A stretch of DNA of 64,000 nucleotides from CALBPI01 sp942491885 (GTDB lineage: Bacteria; Pseudomonadota; Gammaproteobacteria; Steroidobacterales; Woeseiaceae). This document shows, in pieces, positions 19,471 through 27,703 of this stretch. The translations under genes and the position numbers were made by a program. Location of the stretch: the NCBI GenBank assembly GCA_942491885.1, contig CALOCQ010000002.1:496001-560000 (forward strand), in the 5' to 3' direction. Numbering within the stretch: position 1 is the first letter of the stretch; the number at the start of each line of letters is the position of its first letter. The notes beneath the pieces were generated by a model, which had not been told where the DNA came from, did no database searches, and worked only from the letters and a program-made list of their open reading frames with translations.

Positions 19471-20426
19471 AGGCCGCAAGCGCCCAAAAGCGCTGGCTCG
19501 TGGCGGACATCGGCGGCACTAATTCGCGGCTGGCTATATGGCAGGCGGACAGCGACAGCACGCGCGGTACGCTGCATGGGTTACGCAAACTCAGCAATAC
19601 GGATTACACGCAGATCAACGACATGCTGGGCGCCTATCTCGACAGGCTTGATGGCGCGCCGCCCACGGGCGCCGTGCTGGCGATCGCCGGCCCTGTCACC
19701 GGTGATGCTGTGCGGCTGTTGAATATTGACTGGTCTTTTTCGGTTTCGGGATTACGCGACAGTCTCGGCTTGAGTGACGTCATCGTCATCAATGACTTTG
19801 AGGCGCTGGCGCATGTTGTGCCGATATTGCAGCCCGATGAATACACACAAATCGGTAATGGTGGCGCCGACACAGACGCGCCTGCTGTGATTATCGGCCC
19901 CGGCACCGGGCTCGGGGTCGCCAGCCTTGTGCCTGTCAGCGGACATTTTCTCGCCCTGCCGGGCGAAGGCGGTCACGGCAGCCTGCCCGCCGCGAGCCTC
20001 GAGGAGGCGCGACTGATCGAAGCGGTCCGCAAACAGTTCGGCCATTGCTCCGCCGAGCGTATGCTGTCCGGCCGCGGTCTGGTGACGCTACACGGTCTGC
20101 TGCACGATCAGGTGCTGAGCGCAGCAGAAATCAGCACGCTGGCGCACGACGGCGATACGCGCGCCTGCGCAACGTTTGAGCAATTCTTTTTGTTTCTCGC
20201 CACCGTCGCGAGCAATGTCGCCTTGACGCTTGGCGCACATGGTGGGGTCTATATCGGCGGCGGTATCGTACCGACCAATCTCGCCCTGTTCGAACGCTCA
20301 GGTTTTCGCGAGCGCTTTCTCGACAAGGGGCGTTATCGCAGCTATCTGGATGCCATCCCCACGCGCGTCATCACCGTTGACACGCCGGCGCTGCTGGGGC
20401 TGTCCGGGCTGGTTGCAAACCGCTAG
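19467..20426 (+). CDS. glk: Glucokinase
   Basis: ATP-dependent glucose kinase of the bacterial Glk type, 319 residues. The phosphate loop is VADIGGTNSRLAIW, the catalytic region VIVINDFEALAH, the second phosphate loop IGPGTGLGVASLVP, the glucose-binding residues LPGEGGHGSLPA, and the adenosine loop GGVYIGGGIVP. Its ATGA overlap with otsA suggests that glucose produced by the neighbouring hydrolase is fed back to glucose-6-phosphate. Confidence 0.95.
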   Translation: MKAASAQKRWLVADIGGTNSRLAIWQADSDSTRGTLHGLRKLSNTDYTQINDMLGAYLDRLDGAPPTGAVLAIAGPVTGDAVRLLNIDWSFSVSGLRDSLGLSDVIVINDFEALAHVVPILQPDEYTQIGNGGADTDAPAVIIGPGTGLGVASLVPVSGHFLALPGEGGHGSLPAASLEEARLIEAVRKQFGHCSAERMLSGRGLVTLHGLLHDQVLSAAEISTLAHDGDTRACATFEQFFLFLATVASNVALTLGAHGGVYIGGGIVPTNLALFERSGFRERFLDKGRYRSYLDAIPTRVITVDTPALLGLSGLVANR

Positions 20427-20456
20427 CGGGCTAGTCAGTCACCCGCTGGCGACGAC

Positions 20457-21356
20457 TCAGATCGTCAGGCTAAGACTGCCCTCGGCAAACAAAACACTCT
20501 GCCCGCCAATCCAGACACCGGTAACCTCGCCCGCGTGTTTTTGTGTGCGCGCATCCAGTCTGCTGGGGCGCCCCATGATCACGCCTTGCGTGATCTGCCA
20601 GGTGTACTCGCCGTCTTCGGCCGCAAGCGTCGTCAACAATGCGACCAATGCACAATTGGCACTGCCGGTCGCCGGGTCCTCCGGTACGCCGTCGAGCGGC
20701 GCAAACATACGCGCGTCGATAGTCTGACCGTCGCGAACATAACAATGTATGTCGGGGCACAGACCGTCGCCTGCCGCGTCCTCAAGTAACGCGCCATTCA
20801 GGCGGGCGCGCGCCAGCGCATCGACCGACGTGAGCTCAACCATAAGGAACTCGAGCCCGACTGAGGCATTGCGCGGCGGATGTCGGTCGACCCGGATGTC
20901 GGCCAGATCAAGCGACAGAATCCCTGCGAGCAATGCGGCATCGACAGGCGGCCCGATCTGCAGCGGCTGCGGTGCCCTGAGCTCGCACCAGAAACCACCG
21001 TCCTGAACGGGAACAATGCGCACCGGCACGTCGCCGGCCTGCTCGGAAAAAATAATCTCTCGCGCGCTATCGATTTCGCCGAATACGCCGTCCTGAGCGA
21101 GGGCGAAGGCGGTGCCGACATTCGGATGACCGGCAAAAGGCACCTCGCGCGTCGGCGTAAAAATACGCACCTCGAAGTCGCTATCGCTGTCCGGGGGTGG
21201 CGGCAGCACAAACGTCGACTCGGAGAAGTTGAACTCGCGTGCGATTTGCTGCATCTGACCGGCAGTCAGGCCGGATGCCTCCGGCAACACCGCCAGCGGA
21301 TTACCGCCGAACTGCTGATCGCTGAATACATCAACGATGAAGTATCGATACTGCAT
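20457..21356 (-). CDS. PhzF-family isomerase/epimerase
   Basis: A 299-residue protein of the diaminopimelate-epimerase-like fold. The PhzF signature FNFSESTFV carries the catalytic glutamate near residue 46, with QQFGGNPLAVLPEA before it and the second half signature DPATGSANCAL near residue 226. Family members isomerise small cyclic or amino acid-like metabolites; the substrate here is unknown. It starts 2 nt after the stop of the small lipoprotein gene, at the end of the sulfide operon strand, so co-transcription is possible. It is convergent with glk. Confidence 0.85.
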   Translation of the reverse strand: MQYRYFIVDVFSDQQFGGNPLAVLPEASGLTAGQMQQIAREFNFSESTFVLPPPPDSDSDFEVRIFTPTREVPFAGHPNVGTAFALAQDGVFGEIDSAREIIFSEQAGDVPVRIVPVQDGGFWCELRAPQPLQIGPPVDAALLAGILSLDLADIRVDRHPPRNASVGLEFLMVELTSVDALARARLNGALLEDAAGDGLCPDIHCYVRDGQTIDARMFAPLDGVPEDPATGSANCALVALLTTLAAEDGEYTWQITQGVIMGRPSRLDARTQKHAGEVTGVWIGGQSVLFAEGSLSLTI

Positions 21357-21358
21357 GC

Positions 21359-21613
21359 TCAGGGATCGACGTCTTCGCTGGCTCCCTCCATCTCCTCAAG
21401 GCGCTTGTCCATCTCCGCCTTGCGCTCCATTGCCATGTCCTCAACGGCTTTCGCTCTGTCGATCGGCTGCTTCAGGGAATCGGCGATGGGCGTTTCCGGC
21501 GCGTCGTCCGCCGCCGCATCGTCGTCATTGACCTGCGCCGTGCCCGGATCAAAGCATGCACCCAGCAGGCTGACGACCGCGACCAAACCGACATGTCTGA
21601 AGAATCTGTGCAT
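21359..21613 (-). CDS. Small acidic lipoprotein of unknown function
   Basis: An 84-residue protein. Residues 6-20 form a lipoprotein signal peptide with lipobox LLGAC (Cys20), then an Asp/Ala-rich linker and a C-terminal helix (DRAKAVEDMAMERKAEMDKRLEEME) likely to be a coiled coil. The ATG at 21613 has GGAG 7 nt upstream, an excellent site; the frame is open further upstream but without support. No family recognised. It lies 61 nt after the DUF3365 gene and 2 nt before the PhzF gene. Confidence 0.7.
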   Translation of the reverse strand: MHRFFRHVGLVAVVSLLGACFDPGTAQVNDDDAAADDAPETPIADSLKQPIDRAKAVEDMAMERKAEMDKRLEEMEGASEDVDP

Positions 21614-21674
21614 CAGTGTGCTCCGCGAAATAAACCAGTTTCCTAGGGTAGTCGATCCCGCTACCGAAGCGAAA

Positions 21675-22253
21675 CTATTGCATTGGCGTTGTCGCCGGCC
21701 AACTGATACTGAACGCGCCGCGGATCTCGCCGGCGCGATAACCGGTCGCGCGATCATGCGGGTATTCGCGCGCCAGCATTTCGGCGACCGACGGGTCGAG
21801 TTGTTCACCATGACAGGCCAGGCATAGCGGCGCTGTCGGAATTGCGCGCATGTAGCGGGCAACGCCATCCTCGCTCGCCTCAAAATACGTCAGCTCGTCC
21901 GGGTTGTCGGCGTTATCAAAGTCGCGCAGTACCTGCGCCTCCCACGGCTCGGGCGCGTTGCCCGGATTGCGGAAGCGCAAGCTGGTGCGGCGCACCTTGG
22001 CGCCACTCTCGCGCGACAGTGCGGCGGCAATCCGTGGCGCCTGCTCCTTGCAGACATCGACCGCGTTAGCGGGTCCACCCTGCGACATTGCAGCCTGTAA
22101 TTCCGTTTTCAGTCTTTTTCCGAACGCGTCACTGATTTGGCCGCTACGCGCCTCCAGCGACATCTCGTCGGCATAAGTCAGCGCAATCGAAAGCCCCATC
22201 AAAACGGCAATAGCCCCGCACAAGGCAAGACGCGATGTCGTGGCCGCATTCAT
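21675..22253 (-). CDS. DUF3365 periplasmic haem protein
   Basis: A 192-residue exported protein with an N-terminal signal sequence (LALCGAIAVLMGLSIALTYA) and a Tll0287-like/DUF3365 domain. A single CLACHG motif near residue 150 fits covalent c-type haem attachment. The preceding part (VCKEQAPRIAAALSRESGAKVRRTSLRFRNPGNAP) is characteristic of this family, which has a PAS-like fold and has been proposed to act in redox sensing or electron transfer. The start overlaps the stop of the SQR fusion gene by 4 nt (ATGA), so it is part of the sulfide operon. Its job there is not known. Confidence 0.82.
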   Translation of the reverse strand: MNAATTSRLALCGAIAVLMGLSIALTYADEMSLEARSGQISDAFGKRLKTELQAAMSQGGPANAVDVCKEQAPRIAAALSRESGAKVRRTSLRFRNPGNAPEPWEAQVLRDFDNADNPDELTYFEASEDGVARYMRAIPTAPLCLACHGEQLDPSVAEMLAREYPHDRATGYRAGEIRGAFSISWPATTPMQ

Positions 22254-23944
22254 GACACTCTCCCGGGGCGCGCGAGCCATTCATGGCCACGCAACATCAG
22301 CTTGTAGTAGATCGGCGGCAACAGGCGCTCCTTCAGATACCAGGCAATTCGCGACGGCTTCTGTCCATCGACGAGCCACTTCGGAAACGACGGCAACAAC
22401 TTGCCACCATAACCAAACTCGGCCAGCACAACCTTGCCCCGCTCTACGGTCAGCGGGCACGAGCCATAGCCATCGTAGCGCGCGATCGGCGCGCGACCGT
22501 GCAAACTTTCGATCACGTTCTCGGCGACCACTGGCGCCTGTTTACGCGCCGCGGCCATCGTCTTCGCATTAGGTGCCGAACATGCATCGCCCAGACCGAA
22601 GATGTCTTCATAGACCGAATGGCGCAACGTGTCAGGATCAACATCGACCCAGCCGGCATCGTCGGCCAGCAAACTGTCGCGGATAACATCCGGCGCAACC
22701 TGCGGCGGACAGACATGAATCATGTCGAACTCGACGGCCTCGCGCCGGGCCGGCTTGCCGGCTTCGGTCACATCGAACCATGCCGTCTTGCTGTCGCCGT
22801 CGATGGCGACAAGGTTGTGGAAGAAATTCAGGTTTGCATCGTAGGCACGCACATATTCCATCAGCGCCGGGACGTAGGCATCGATGCCAAACAGCACACC
22901 GCCGGCGTTATAGAACCCGACATCAATGTCTTTGAGGCGGCCTGCGGTTTTCCAGTGGTCGCACGACAGATACATCGCCTTCTGCGGCGCGCCGGCGCAT
23001 TTGATCGGCATCGGCGGCTGCGTGAACAACGCCCTGCCCGTGCGCAATTCCTGCACCAGACGCCACGTATAATCAGTGAGATCGCAGCGATAGTTGGAAG
23101 TTACGCCGTTGCGGCCCAGCGTGTCCGTCAGACCCTCGATTTGCGTCCAGTCGAGCTTGATTCCCGGTGCAACCACGAGCTTGCGGTAATTCACTCTTGT
23201 GCCGTCGGTCAGGACGACCTCATGGCGCTCGGGCAAGAACTCTCCGACTGCCGCCTGGATCCAGCTGACCGCTGAGGGCATCACCGACTGCGTAGAGCGC
23301 ACCAGATCCTTCTTTTCAAATATGCCGCCGCCTGCCAGCGTAAAGCCGGGTTGGTAATAGTGGTGCCGATTGGGCTCAATGATCGCAATATCCAGATCGG
23401 GCGCGCGATGCAGCAGACTCGCGGCAGTCGCGATGCCGGCGCTACCGCCACCAACGATGACGACGTCATAGCGCTTCTGGCCGCGGCCCGTTGCTTCGCT
23501 GTCAGCGGCAACCGCCGGCAGCGGTGATGGTGCGTGCGCCAACTGGTGGCGCATGCCATCAAGATCATAGCCGGCGTCGGCTGCGGCGTTAATAATTGCG
23601 TCCGCGCTCAGATGTCCGGCTTGCGAACGCGCCCACATCTGGATTGAACGTGTGCCCGAGCGGCAAAACGCCAGTGCCGGACCCGGCAGCGTGTCGCAGG
23701 CATGGGCGAACGACGCCACGTCCGTATCGCCGATTTTGCCGCCGACAACCGGTATGTGTATGTATTCGAGCCCTGCCGCCGCGACCGCCGCGGCAATCGC
23801 CGCGCTATCCGGCTGGTCCGCCGCCTCGCCGTCAGGGCGATTATTGATCACCGTGCGAAAGCCCAGAGATTTCAGCTCGACAACGTCGCCCGGCAACACC
23901 TGGTCGGCAACGCAGAGCGCTGGTGATACATGTTTGATTTGCAT
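22250..23944 (-). CDS. sqr: Fusion of a DUF442 tyrosine-phosphatase-like domain and sulfide:quinone oxidoreductase
   Basis: A 564-residue two-domain protein. Residues 1-115 are a BLH/DUF442 phosphatase-like domain with the P-loop FCRSGTRS. From about residue 155 it is an FAD-dependent sulfide:quinone oxidoreductase (SQR): VVIVGGGSAGIATAASLL dinucleotide fold, KCAGAPQKAMYL with one redox cysteine, HVCPPQ with a second, and FGLGDACSAPNAKT. SQR oxidises sulfide at the membrane, passing electrons to quinone and making persulfide or polysulfide, which the neighbouring dioxygenase consumes. The fused arrangement is known in proteobacteria; the role of the phosphatase-like part is unclear. The start codon has GGGGA 8 nt upstream. 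Confidence 0.9.
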   Translation of the reverse strand: MQIKHVSPALCVADQVLPGDVVELKSLGFRTVINNRPDGEAADQPDSAAIAAAVAAAGLEYIHIPVVGGKIGDTDVASFAHACDTLPGPALAFCRSGTRSIQMWARSQAGHLSADAIINAAADAGYDLDGMRHQLAHAPSPLPAVAADSEATGRGQKRYDVVIVGGGSAGIATAASLLHRAPDLDIAIIEPNRHHYYQPGFTLAGGGIFEKKDLVRSTQSVMPSAVSWIQAAVGEFLPERHEVVLTDGTRVNYRKLVVAPGIKLDWTQIEGLTDTLGRNGVTSNYRCDLTDYTWRLVQELRTGRALFTQPPMPIKCAGAPQKAMYLSCDHWKTAGRLKDIDVGFYNAGGVLFGIDAYVPALMEYVRAYDANLNFFHNLVAIDGDSKTAWFDVTEAGKPARREAVEFDMIHVCPPQVAPDVIRDSLLADDAGWVDVDPDTLRHSVYEDIFGLGDACSAPNAKTMAAARKQAPVVAENVIESLHGRAPIARYDGYGSCPLTVERGKVVLAEFGYGGKLLPSFPKWLVDGQKPSRIAWYLKERLLPPIYYKLMLRGHEWLARPGRVS

Positions 23945-23955
23945 AATAAAGTCCC

Positions 23956-24741
23956 CTAGAGCGTCGCCAACACGGATGGCAGCGAACGGAAAAGAATGAA
24001 TACGCCCATGACAATCAGGAAGACACCGAACAACTTGCGAATCTTTTGTTGCGGCAAGCGGGTGGCAATATGATTACCGGCGAAACTCCCGGCGATACCC
24101 AGCACCGTAACCAGTCCGATGACCGGCCAGTCCAGCGACTGGCCCTGCGCCTGTAGCACGTCGAGATATTTGAAAAAACCGCTGAAAGACTTGAGCGCGA
24201 TGATCACCAGGCTGGTGGCAACGGCGCGGTGCATGCTCAATCCGCCCAGTAGCGCGAGCGCCGGCACGATCAGGAAGCCTCCGCCGACGCCGACCAGACC
24301 GGTCAGTACGCCGACCAATAAACCGTCGAGCATGATTTTCGGGATCGAGCGTGCTGCCGGATGGTCAACCGCCGGCAACGGCTTCGCCGGCTTGAGCATG
24401 AACCACGATGCGACCAGCATGACCACGGCAAACAATGCGAGCTGCACGATGCCGGCGACCCAGGCTGCCGACCAGGCACCAAGATAGGTGCCCAGCATGC
24501 CGGGCGCACCAAACAACAGGACGCTGCGCCAGTCGACCATACGCGCACGCATGTACTGCAAACTGCCCGCCGCGGCGATCGTACCTACAATGGCGAGCGA
24601 GCCGGCGATCGCGACTTTCTCATCCTGCCCGAACAGATAAACCAGCACCGGCACGGTGACGATTGACCCGCCCGAACCCAACAGTCCGAGACTCAGGCCA
24701 ATCGCGATAGCGCCGGGCCAGGCCAGCAGCGAGGCGCTCAT
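23956..24741 (-). CDS. TauE/SafE family membrane transporter
   Basis: A 261-residue integral membrane protein with about eight hydrophobic segments in two repeats; the glycine-rich motifs LGLLGSGGSIVTVPVLVYLFG and GLVGVGGGFLIVPALALLGG mark the TauE/SafE (sulfite/organosulfonate exporter) family. It lies between the persulfide dioxygenase and the SQR fusion in the same operon, so export of sulfite made from persulfide is a reasonable proposal, by context. Confidence 0.88.
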   Translation of the reverse strand: MSASLLAWPGAIAIGLSLGLLGSGGSIVTVPVLVYLFGQDEKVAIAGSLAIVGTIAAAGSLQYMRARMVDWRSVLLFGAPGMLGTYLGAWSAAWVAGIVQLALFAVVMLVASWFMLKPAKPLPAVDHPAARSIPKIMLDGLLVGVLTGLVGVGGGFLIVPALALLGGLSMHRAVATSLVIIALKSFSGFFKYLDVLQAQGQSLDWPVIGLVTVLGIAGSFAGNHIATRLPQQKIRKLFGVFLIVMGVFILFRSLPSVLATL

Positions 24742-24783
24742 GCCGGGTCGCCGGAAATCAACAAGTCAATTGATCGCATCGGA

Positions 24784-25647
24784 TCAGACCGCGTCGATCG
24801 GGAGCTTCAGATAGCGCACGCCATTGTCTTCCGCCGGCGGCAGTTCGCCGGCGCGCATGTTGACCTGCACCGAGGGCAGGATCAGTCGCGGCATATCGAG
24901 CGTCGCATCGCGCTGCGTGCGGAACTTAACAAATTCATCCTCACTGACACCCTCGTGAACGTGGATGTTATTGCTGCGCTCTTCGGCGACAGTGGTCTCC
25001 CAGCGATACTCGTTGCGGCCGGGGGCTTTGTAGTCGTGGCACATGAACAGGCGCGTCTCGCCCGGCAACGACAGGATCCGCTGGATGGACTGAAACAACT
25101 GCGCCGCATCGCCACCGGGAAAGTCGGTGCGCGCCGTGCCGTAGTCGGGCATGAACAGCGTGTCGCCGACAAAGGCGGCGTCGCCCACCACGTAGGTCAT
25201 ACAGGCCGGCGTGTGCCCCGGCGTTTCCATCGCCGACAGCGTGAGATCGCCGATCTCGAGCGTGTCGCCTTCGCCGAGCAAGAGGTCGAACTGTGATCCG
25301 TCGGTCGCAAAAGAGGACTCGGCGTGAAACAACTTGCCGAATACCGACTGCACTTCTTTGACGCGCGCGCCAATCGCCGTTTGGCCACCTAGCGCCGTCT
25401 TCAGATACGGTGCCGCTGAAAGATGATCCGCGTGCACATGGGTCTCGACGATCCAGTCAACCGTCAACCCGCGATCACGAACAAATGCGATCACTTCGTC
25501 GGCCGAGGCGGTATTGGTCCTGCCCGACGCCGGGTCAAAGTCGAGCACGGAATCCACAATCGCGCAGTGCTGTGTTGCCGGATCCTCCACCACGTACGAA
25601 ATAGTAAATGTTGCCTCGTCAAAGAAACCTGTGACTGTGGGTTGCAT
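24784..25647 (-). CDS. pdo: Persulfide (sulfur) dioxygenase, metallo-beta-lactamase fold
   Basis: A 287-residue ETHE1/Blh-type non-haem iron enzyme expected to oxidise glutathione persulfide to sulfite. The metal site is ETHVHADHLSAAPYL, with GHTPACMTYVVGD, FVGDTLFMPDYGTARTDFPGG and MCHDYKAPGRNEYRWETTV, the last two being typical of persulfide dioxygenases rather than glyoxalase II. It is the first gene after the sigma54-type promoter, with GAAGGAG 8 nt before the ATG. Downstream come TauE/SafE and SQR. Confidence 0.92.
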   Translation of the reverse strand: MQPTVTGFFDEATFTISYVVEDPATQHCAIVDSVLDFDPASGRTNTASADEVIAFVRDRGLTVDWIVETHVHADHLSAAPYLKTALGGQTAIGARVKEVQSVFGKLFHAESSFATDGSQFDLLLGEGDTLEIGDLTLSAMETPGHTPACMTYVVGDAAFVGDTLFMPDYGTARTDFPGGDAAQLFQSIQRILSLPGETRLFMCHDYKAPGRNEYRWETTVAEERSNNIHVHEGVSEDEFVKFRTQRDATLDMPRLILPSVQVNMRAGELPPAEDNGVRYLKLPIDAV

Positions 25648-25719
25648 GTTGTGAGCTCCTTCGTTGTCCTGTGATTAAGCCGCAAACTGCAATCTGCGGC
25701 ATCTGTTGGTTAATTAGTA

Positions 25720-25735
25720 GCAAATCGCATGCCAA
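25720..25735 (-). promoter_or_regulatory. Sigma54 (-24/-12) promoter of the sulfide operon
   Basis: Read on the minus strand the sequence is TTGGCATGCGATTTGC. It has the invariant GG and GC dinucleotides exactly 10 nt apart and matches TGGCA...TTGC of the RpoN consensus. It points towards pdo, whose start codon is about 73 nt downstream of the -12 element, leaving a leader of roughly 60 nt. The divergent FisR-type activator is the obvious partner. Confidence 0.8.
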
Positions 25736-25752
25736 CAAACTTTATGGATAAA

Positions 25753-25765
25753 AATCAATAATTTA
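25753..25765 (+). promoter_or_regulatory. IHF-like binding site in the pdo-fisR intergenic region
   Basis: AATCAATAATTTA fits the IHF core consensus WATCAANNNNTTR at every defined position and sits in an AT-rich stretch, about 20-30 bp upstream of the -24 element. In sigma54 systems IHF often bends the DNA here so that an upstream-bound activator can reach the polymerase. The surrounding 25747-25774 also carries the inverted ends GATAAA...TTTATC. Confidence 0.55.
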
Positions 25766-25778
25766 ATATTTATCAGTC

Positions 25779-25790
25779 TGATCCAGATCA
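25779..25790. promoter_or_regulatory. Palindrome, candidate upstream activator site
   Basis: TGATC-CA-GATCA is a perfect 5+5 inverted repeat located about 45-55 bp upstream of the -24 box of the pdo promoter, on the far side of the IHF-like site. This is where a sigma54 enhancer site for the divergent FisR-type activator would be expected. The binding motif of this regulator is not known to me. Confidence 0.35.
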
Positions 25791-25829
25791 ACCAAAAGCG
25801 CCAATAAAGGCAGCCGTTCGTCGACTTAG

Positions 25830-25845
25830 CTGCCATAATTGGCAG
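25830..25845. promoter_or_regulatory. Inverted repeat abutting the fisR start codon
   Basis: CTGCCA-TAAT-TGGCAG, a perfect 6-bp inverted repeat, ends directly at the ATG of the regulator gene (25846). It overlaps a CATAAT that could be a -10 box and occupies the space where a ribosome site would be. It could be an autoregulatory operator or an RNA hairpin limiting translation. Confidence 0.4.
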
Positions 25846-27156
25846 ATGAAGATTCAACCCGAACTGCGCGCCGTTCTCGACTGCCTTGACGATCCGGCGA
25901 TTCTGCTCAGCAACGAGTATCGCATCCTGATGGCAAACGACGCCTACGAACGGGTCTATGGCGACGGTCAGGTTTTGCGACGGCGCCATTGCTACGAGGT
26001 CAGCCATCAATACAACGTGCCCTGCGATCTCGCCGGCGAACTGTGCCCGCTAAAGGCCAGTCGTGAGAGCCGCCAGCCCACCCGTGTGTTGCATGTGCAT
26101 CACACGCCACGTGGCCAGGAGTACGTCAATGTTGAAACGCGACCTGTTTTTAATGAGAACGGCTCGATTGATGCGTTCATTGAAATTATGAAGCCGTCAC
26201 ATATCGCCAACACCAAACCGGGGCGGCAGGGCCTGGTTGGCAAGTCGCGCGCGTTTCAGGCGATGGTCGGGAAAATCGATCGTGTTGCGACATCGGAAAC
26301 GTCCGTGCTGCTGGTCGGCGAAACGGGTACCGGCAAGGAACTCGCGGCACAAACGATCCATGAACGCAGCGCGCGTGCCGCCGGTCCGTTTGTGCCGGTG
26401 GAGTGTGCCGGACTCACAGAGTCATTGTTTGAGAGCGAGCTTTTTGGTCATGCCAAGGGCGCATTCACCGGTGCGCTGAACGAGAAGACAGGGCTCGTCG
26501 AAGCGGCGGATGGTGGCACGTTGTTTCTCGACGAGATTGGCGAAATCCCGCTGAACGAGCAGGTCAAATTGCTGCGCCTGCTCGAAACCCGGCAGTTCAG
26601 ACGGGTTGGCAGCATCGATGCGCGCGATGCGGACTTTCGACTCGTCTGCGCGACCAACCGCGATCTCGATGCGATGGTCGAGGCAGGCACCTTTCGTCAC
26701 GATTTGCTGTTCCGCCTCAATGTATTCGAGATCGACCTGCCGCCGCTGCGCCAGCGCCATGAAGACCTGCCGATACTGATCGAGAGCATGCTGGAGCGGC
26801 TTGGCAAGTCCGGCACCAAAGCCTTCGCACCGGAGACGATGGACTGTCTCGCAACCTATCCGTTTCCGGGCAATGTGCGGGAACTCAGGAACGTCGTCGA
26901 ACGCGCGTTACTGATGTGTGATGGCGATACCGTATTACCCGACCACCTGCCCGACAAATACTGCCGGCAGGCCTCGCTCGCGCAACGGGATTCGGAGGAT
27001 ATCCGCACGCTGGCCGACGTCGAGCGGGACTATCTGCGCCGCGCGCTGGTCCATTACAACGGCGATCGCCGCGGTCTCGCCGTGCAACTGGGCATCAGCG
27101 AGCGCGCGCTGTATCGGAAAATCGCCGCGCTCAGGACCGCGTCTGATGCTAGTTGA
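25846..27156 (+). CDS. fisR: FisR-type sigma54-dependent regulator of sulfide oxidation
   Basis: A 436-residue activator: an N-terminal PAS-like sensor (1-120), an AAA+ domain with Walker A GETGTGKE, the sigma54-contact loop GAFTGA, Walker B GGTLFLDEI and arginine-finger region FRHDLLFRL, and a C-terminal Fis-type helix-turn-helix (DRRGLAVQLGISERALYRKIA). The sensor contains Cys49, Cys60 and Cys67, with spacing 11 and 7, identical to the Cys53/64/71 set reported as polysulfide-reactive in Cupriavidus FisR. It is divergent from the pdo-tauE-sqr operon and faces its sigma54 promoter. No clear ribosome site precedes the ATG, which directly follows an inverted repeat. Confidence 0.93.
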   Translation: MKIQPELRAVLDCLDDPAILLSNEYRILMANDAYERVYGDGQVLRRRHCYEVSHQYNVPCDLAGELCPLKASRESRQPTRVLHVHHTPRGQEYVNVETRPVFNENGSIDAFIEIMKPSHIANTKPGRQGLVGKSRAFQAMVGKIDRVATSETSVLLVGETGTGKELAAQTIHERSARAAGPFVPVECAGLTESLFESELFGHAKGAFTGALNEKTGLVEAADGGTLFLDEIGEIPLNEQVKLLRLLETRQFRRVGSIDARDADFRLVCATNRDLDAMVEAGTFRHDLLFRLNVFEIDLPPLRQRHEDLPILIESMLERLGKSGTKAFAPETMDCLATYPFPGNVRELRNVVERALLMCDGDTVLPDHLPDKYCRQASLAQRDSEDIRTLADVERDYLRRALVHYNGDRRGLAVQLGISERALYRKIAALRTASDAS

Positions 27157-27162
27157 ATATTT

Positions 27163-27678
27163 TTAAGTAGCTACGTTCAGTGAACGCAGAAACGCAGCGA
27201 ACAACACGCTGATGCGATCAATCGCATCGGTGAGGCGGTGATCACTGTCAACGATGTGCAGCGTTGTCGCGTTGCGTTGCGCGAACCGCACGCTGTTGTC
27301 GACCGGCACAACATCATCATGCCAGCCATGCACAATCTCCATCGGGCATGCCGGCGCGTCAGGCGTCAGCGATTCATACCCCGGCATAAAAAACGCCGGA
27401 GCAAGCACAAACAGGCCAGCGACGGCCACTTGCTGCGCCGCCGCCGTCGCGACATGCCCGCCCATACTGGAGCCGACTAGAATAACCGCAGACGGATCGC
27501 GCGCGGCAAGTGCCGCGAGCAGCTTGTCGACACGCGGCTGTGGCTCACGCATGCCCTGATAGTCAATCGAGTCAACGCTGGCACCCAGCGAACGGGCGAC
27601 CTCAGCTAAGGCATTAATCTTGCTGCCCCAGGGTCCCGACTCAAGCCCATGGGAAAAAATGACGTGCGCTTGCTGCAT
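27163..27678 (-). CDS. Small alpha/beta hydrolase (YqiA/RBBP9-like)
   Basis: A 171-residue single-domain hydrolase. The N-terminal strand VIFSHGLESGPWGSK carries the oxyanion-hole HG, the nucleophile elbow is VGSSMGGH (Ser), the acid is likely the Asp in GWHDDVVP, and the histidine is in VDSDHRLTD. Small esterases of unknown substrate look like this. The ATG at 27678 has AAGGAAG upstream; an ATG at 27693 is an alternative. Its leader contains the nine-copy tandem repeat. It is convergent with fisR. Confidence 0.75.
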   Translation of the reverse strand: MQQAHVIFSHGLESGPWGSKINALAEVARSLGASVDSIDYQGMREPQPRVDKLLAALAARDPSAVILVGSSMGGHVATAAAQQVAVAGLFVLAPAFFMPGYESLTPDAPACPMEIVHGWHDDVVPVDNSVRFAQRNATTLHIVDSDHRLTDAIDRISVLFAAFLRSLNVAT

Positions 27679-27703
27679 GGTGCTTCCTTTCATATTCCTG
27701 ACA

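Noticed and set aside
20425..20447. AGCGGG...CCCGCT inverted repeat after glk as a terminator
   Set aside because: Eleven-nt loop, short stem and no T-run; too weak to call as a terminator.
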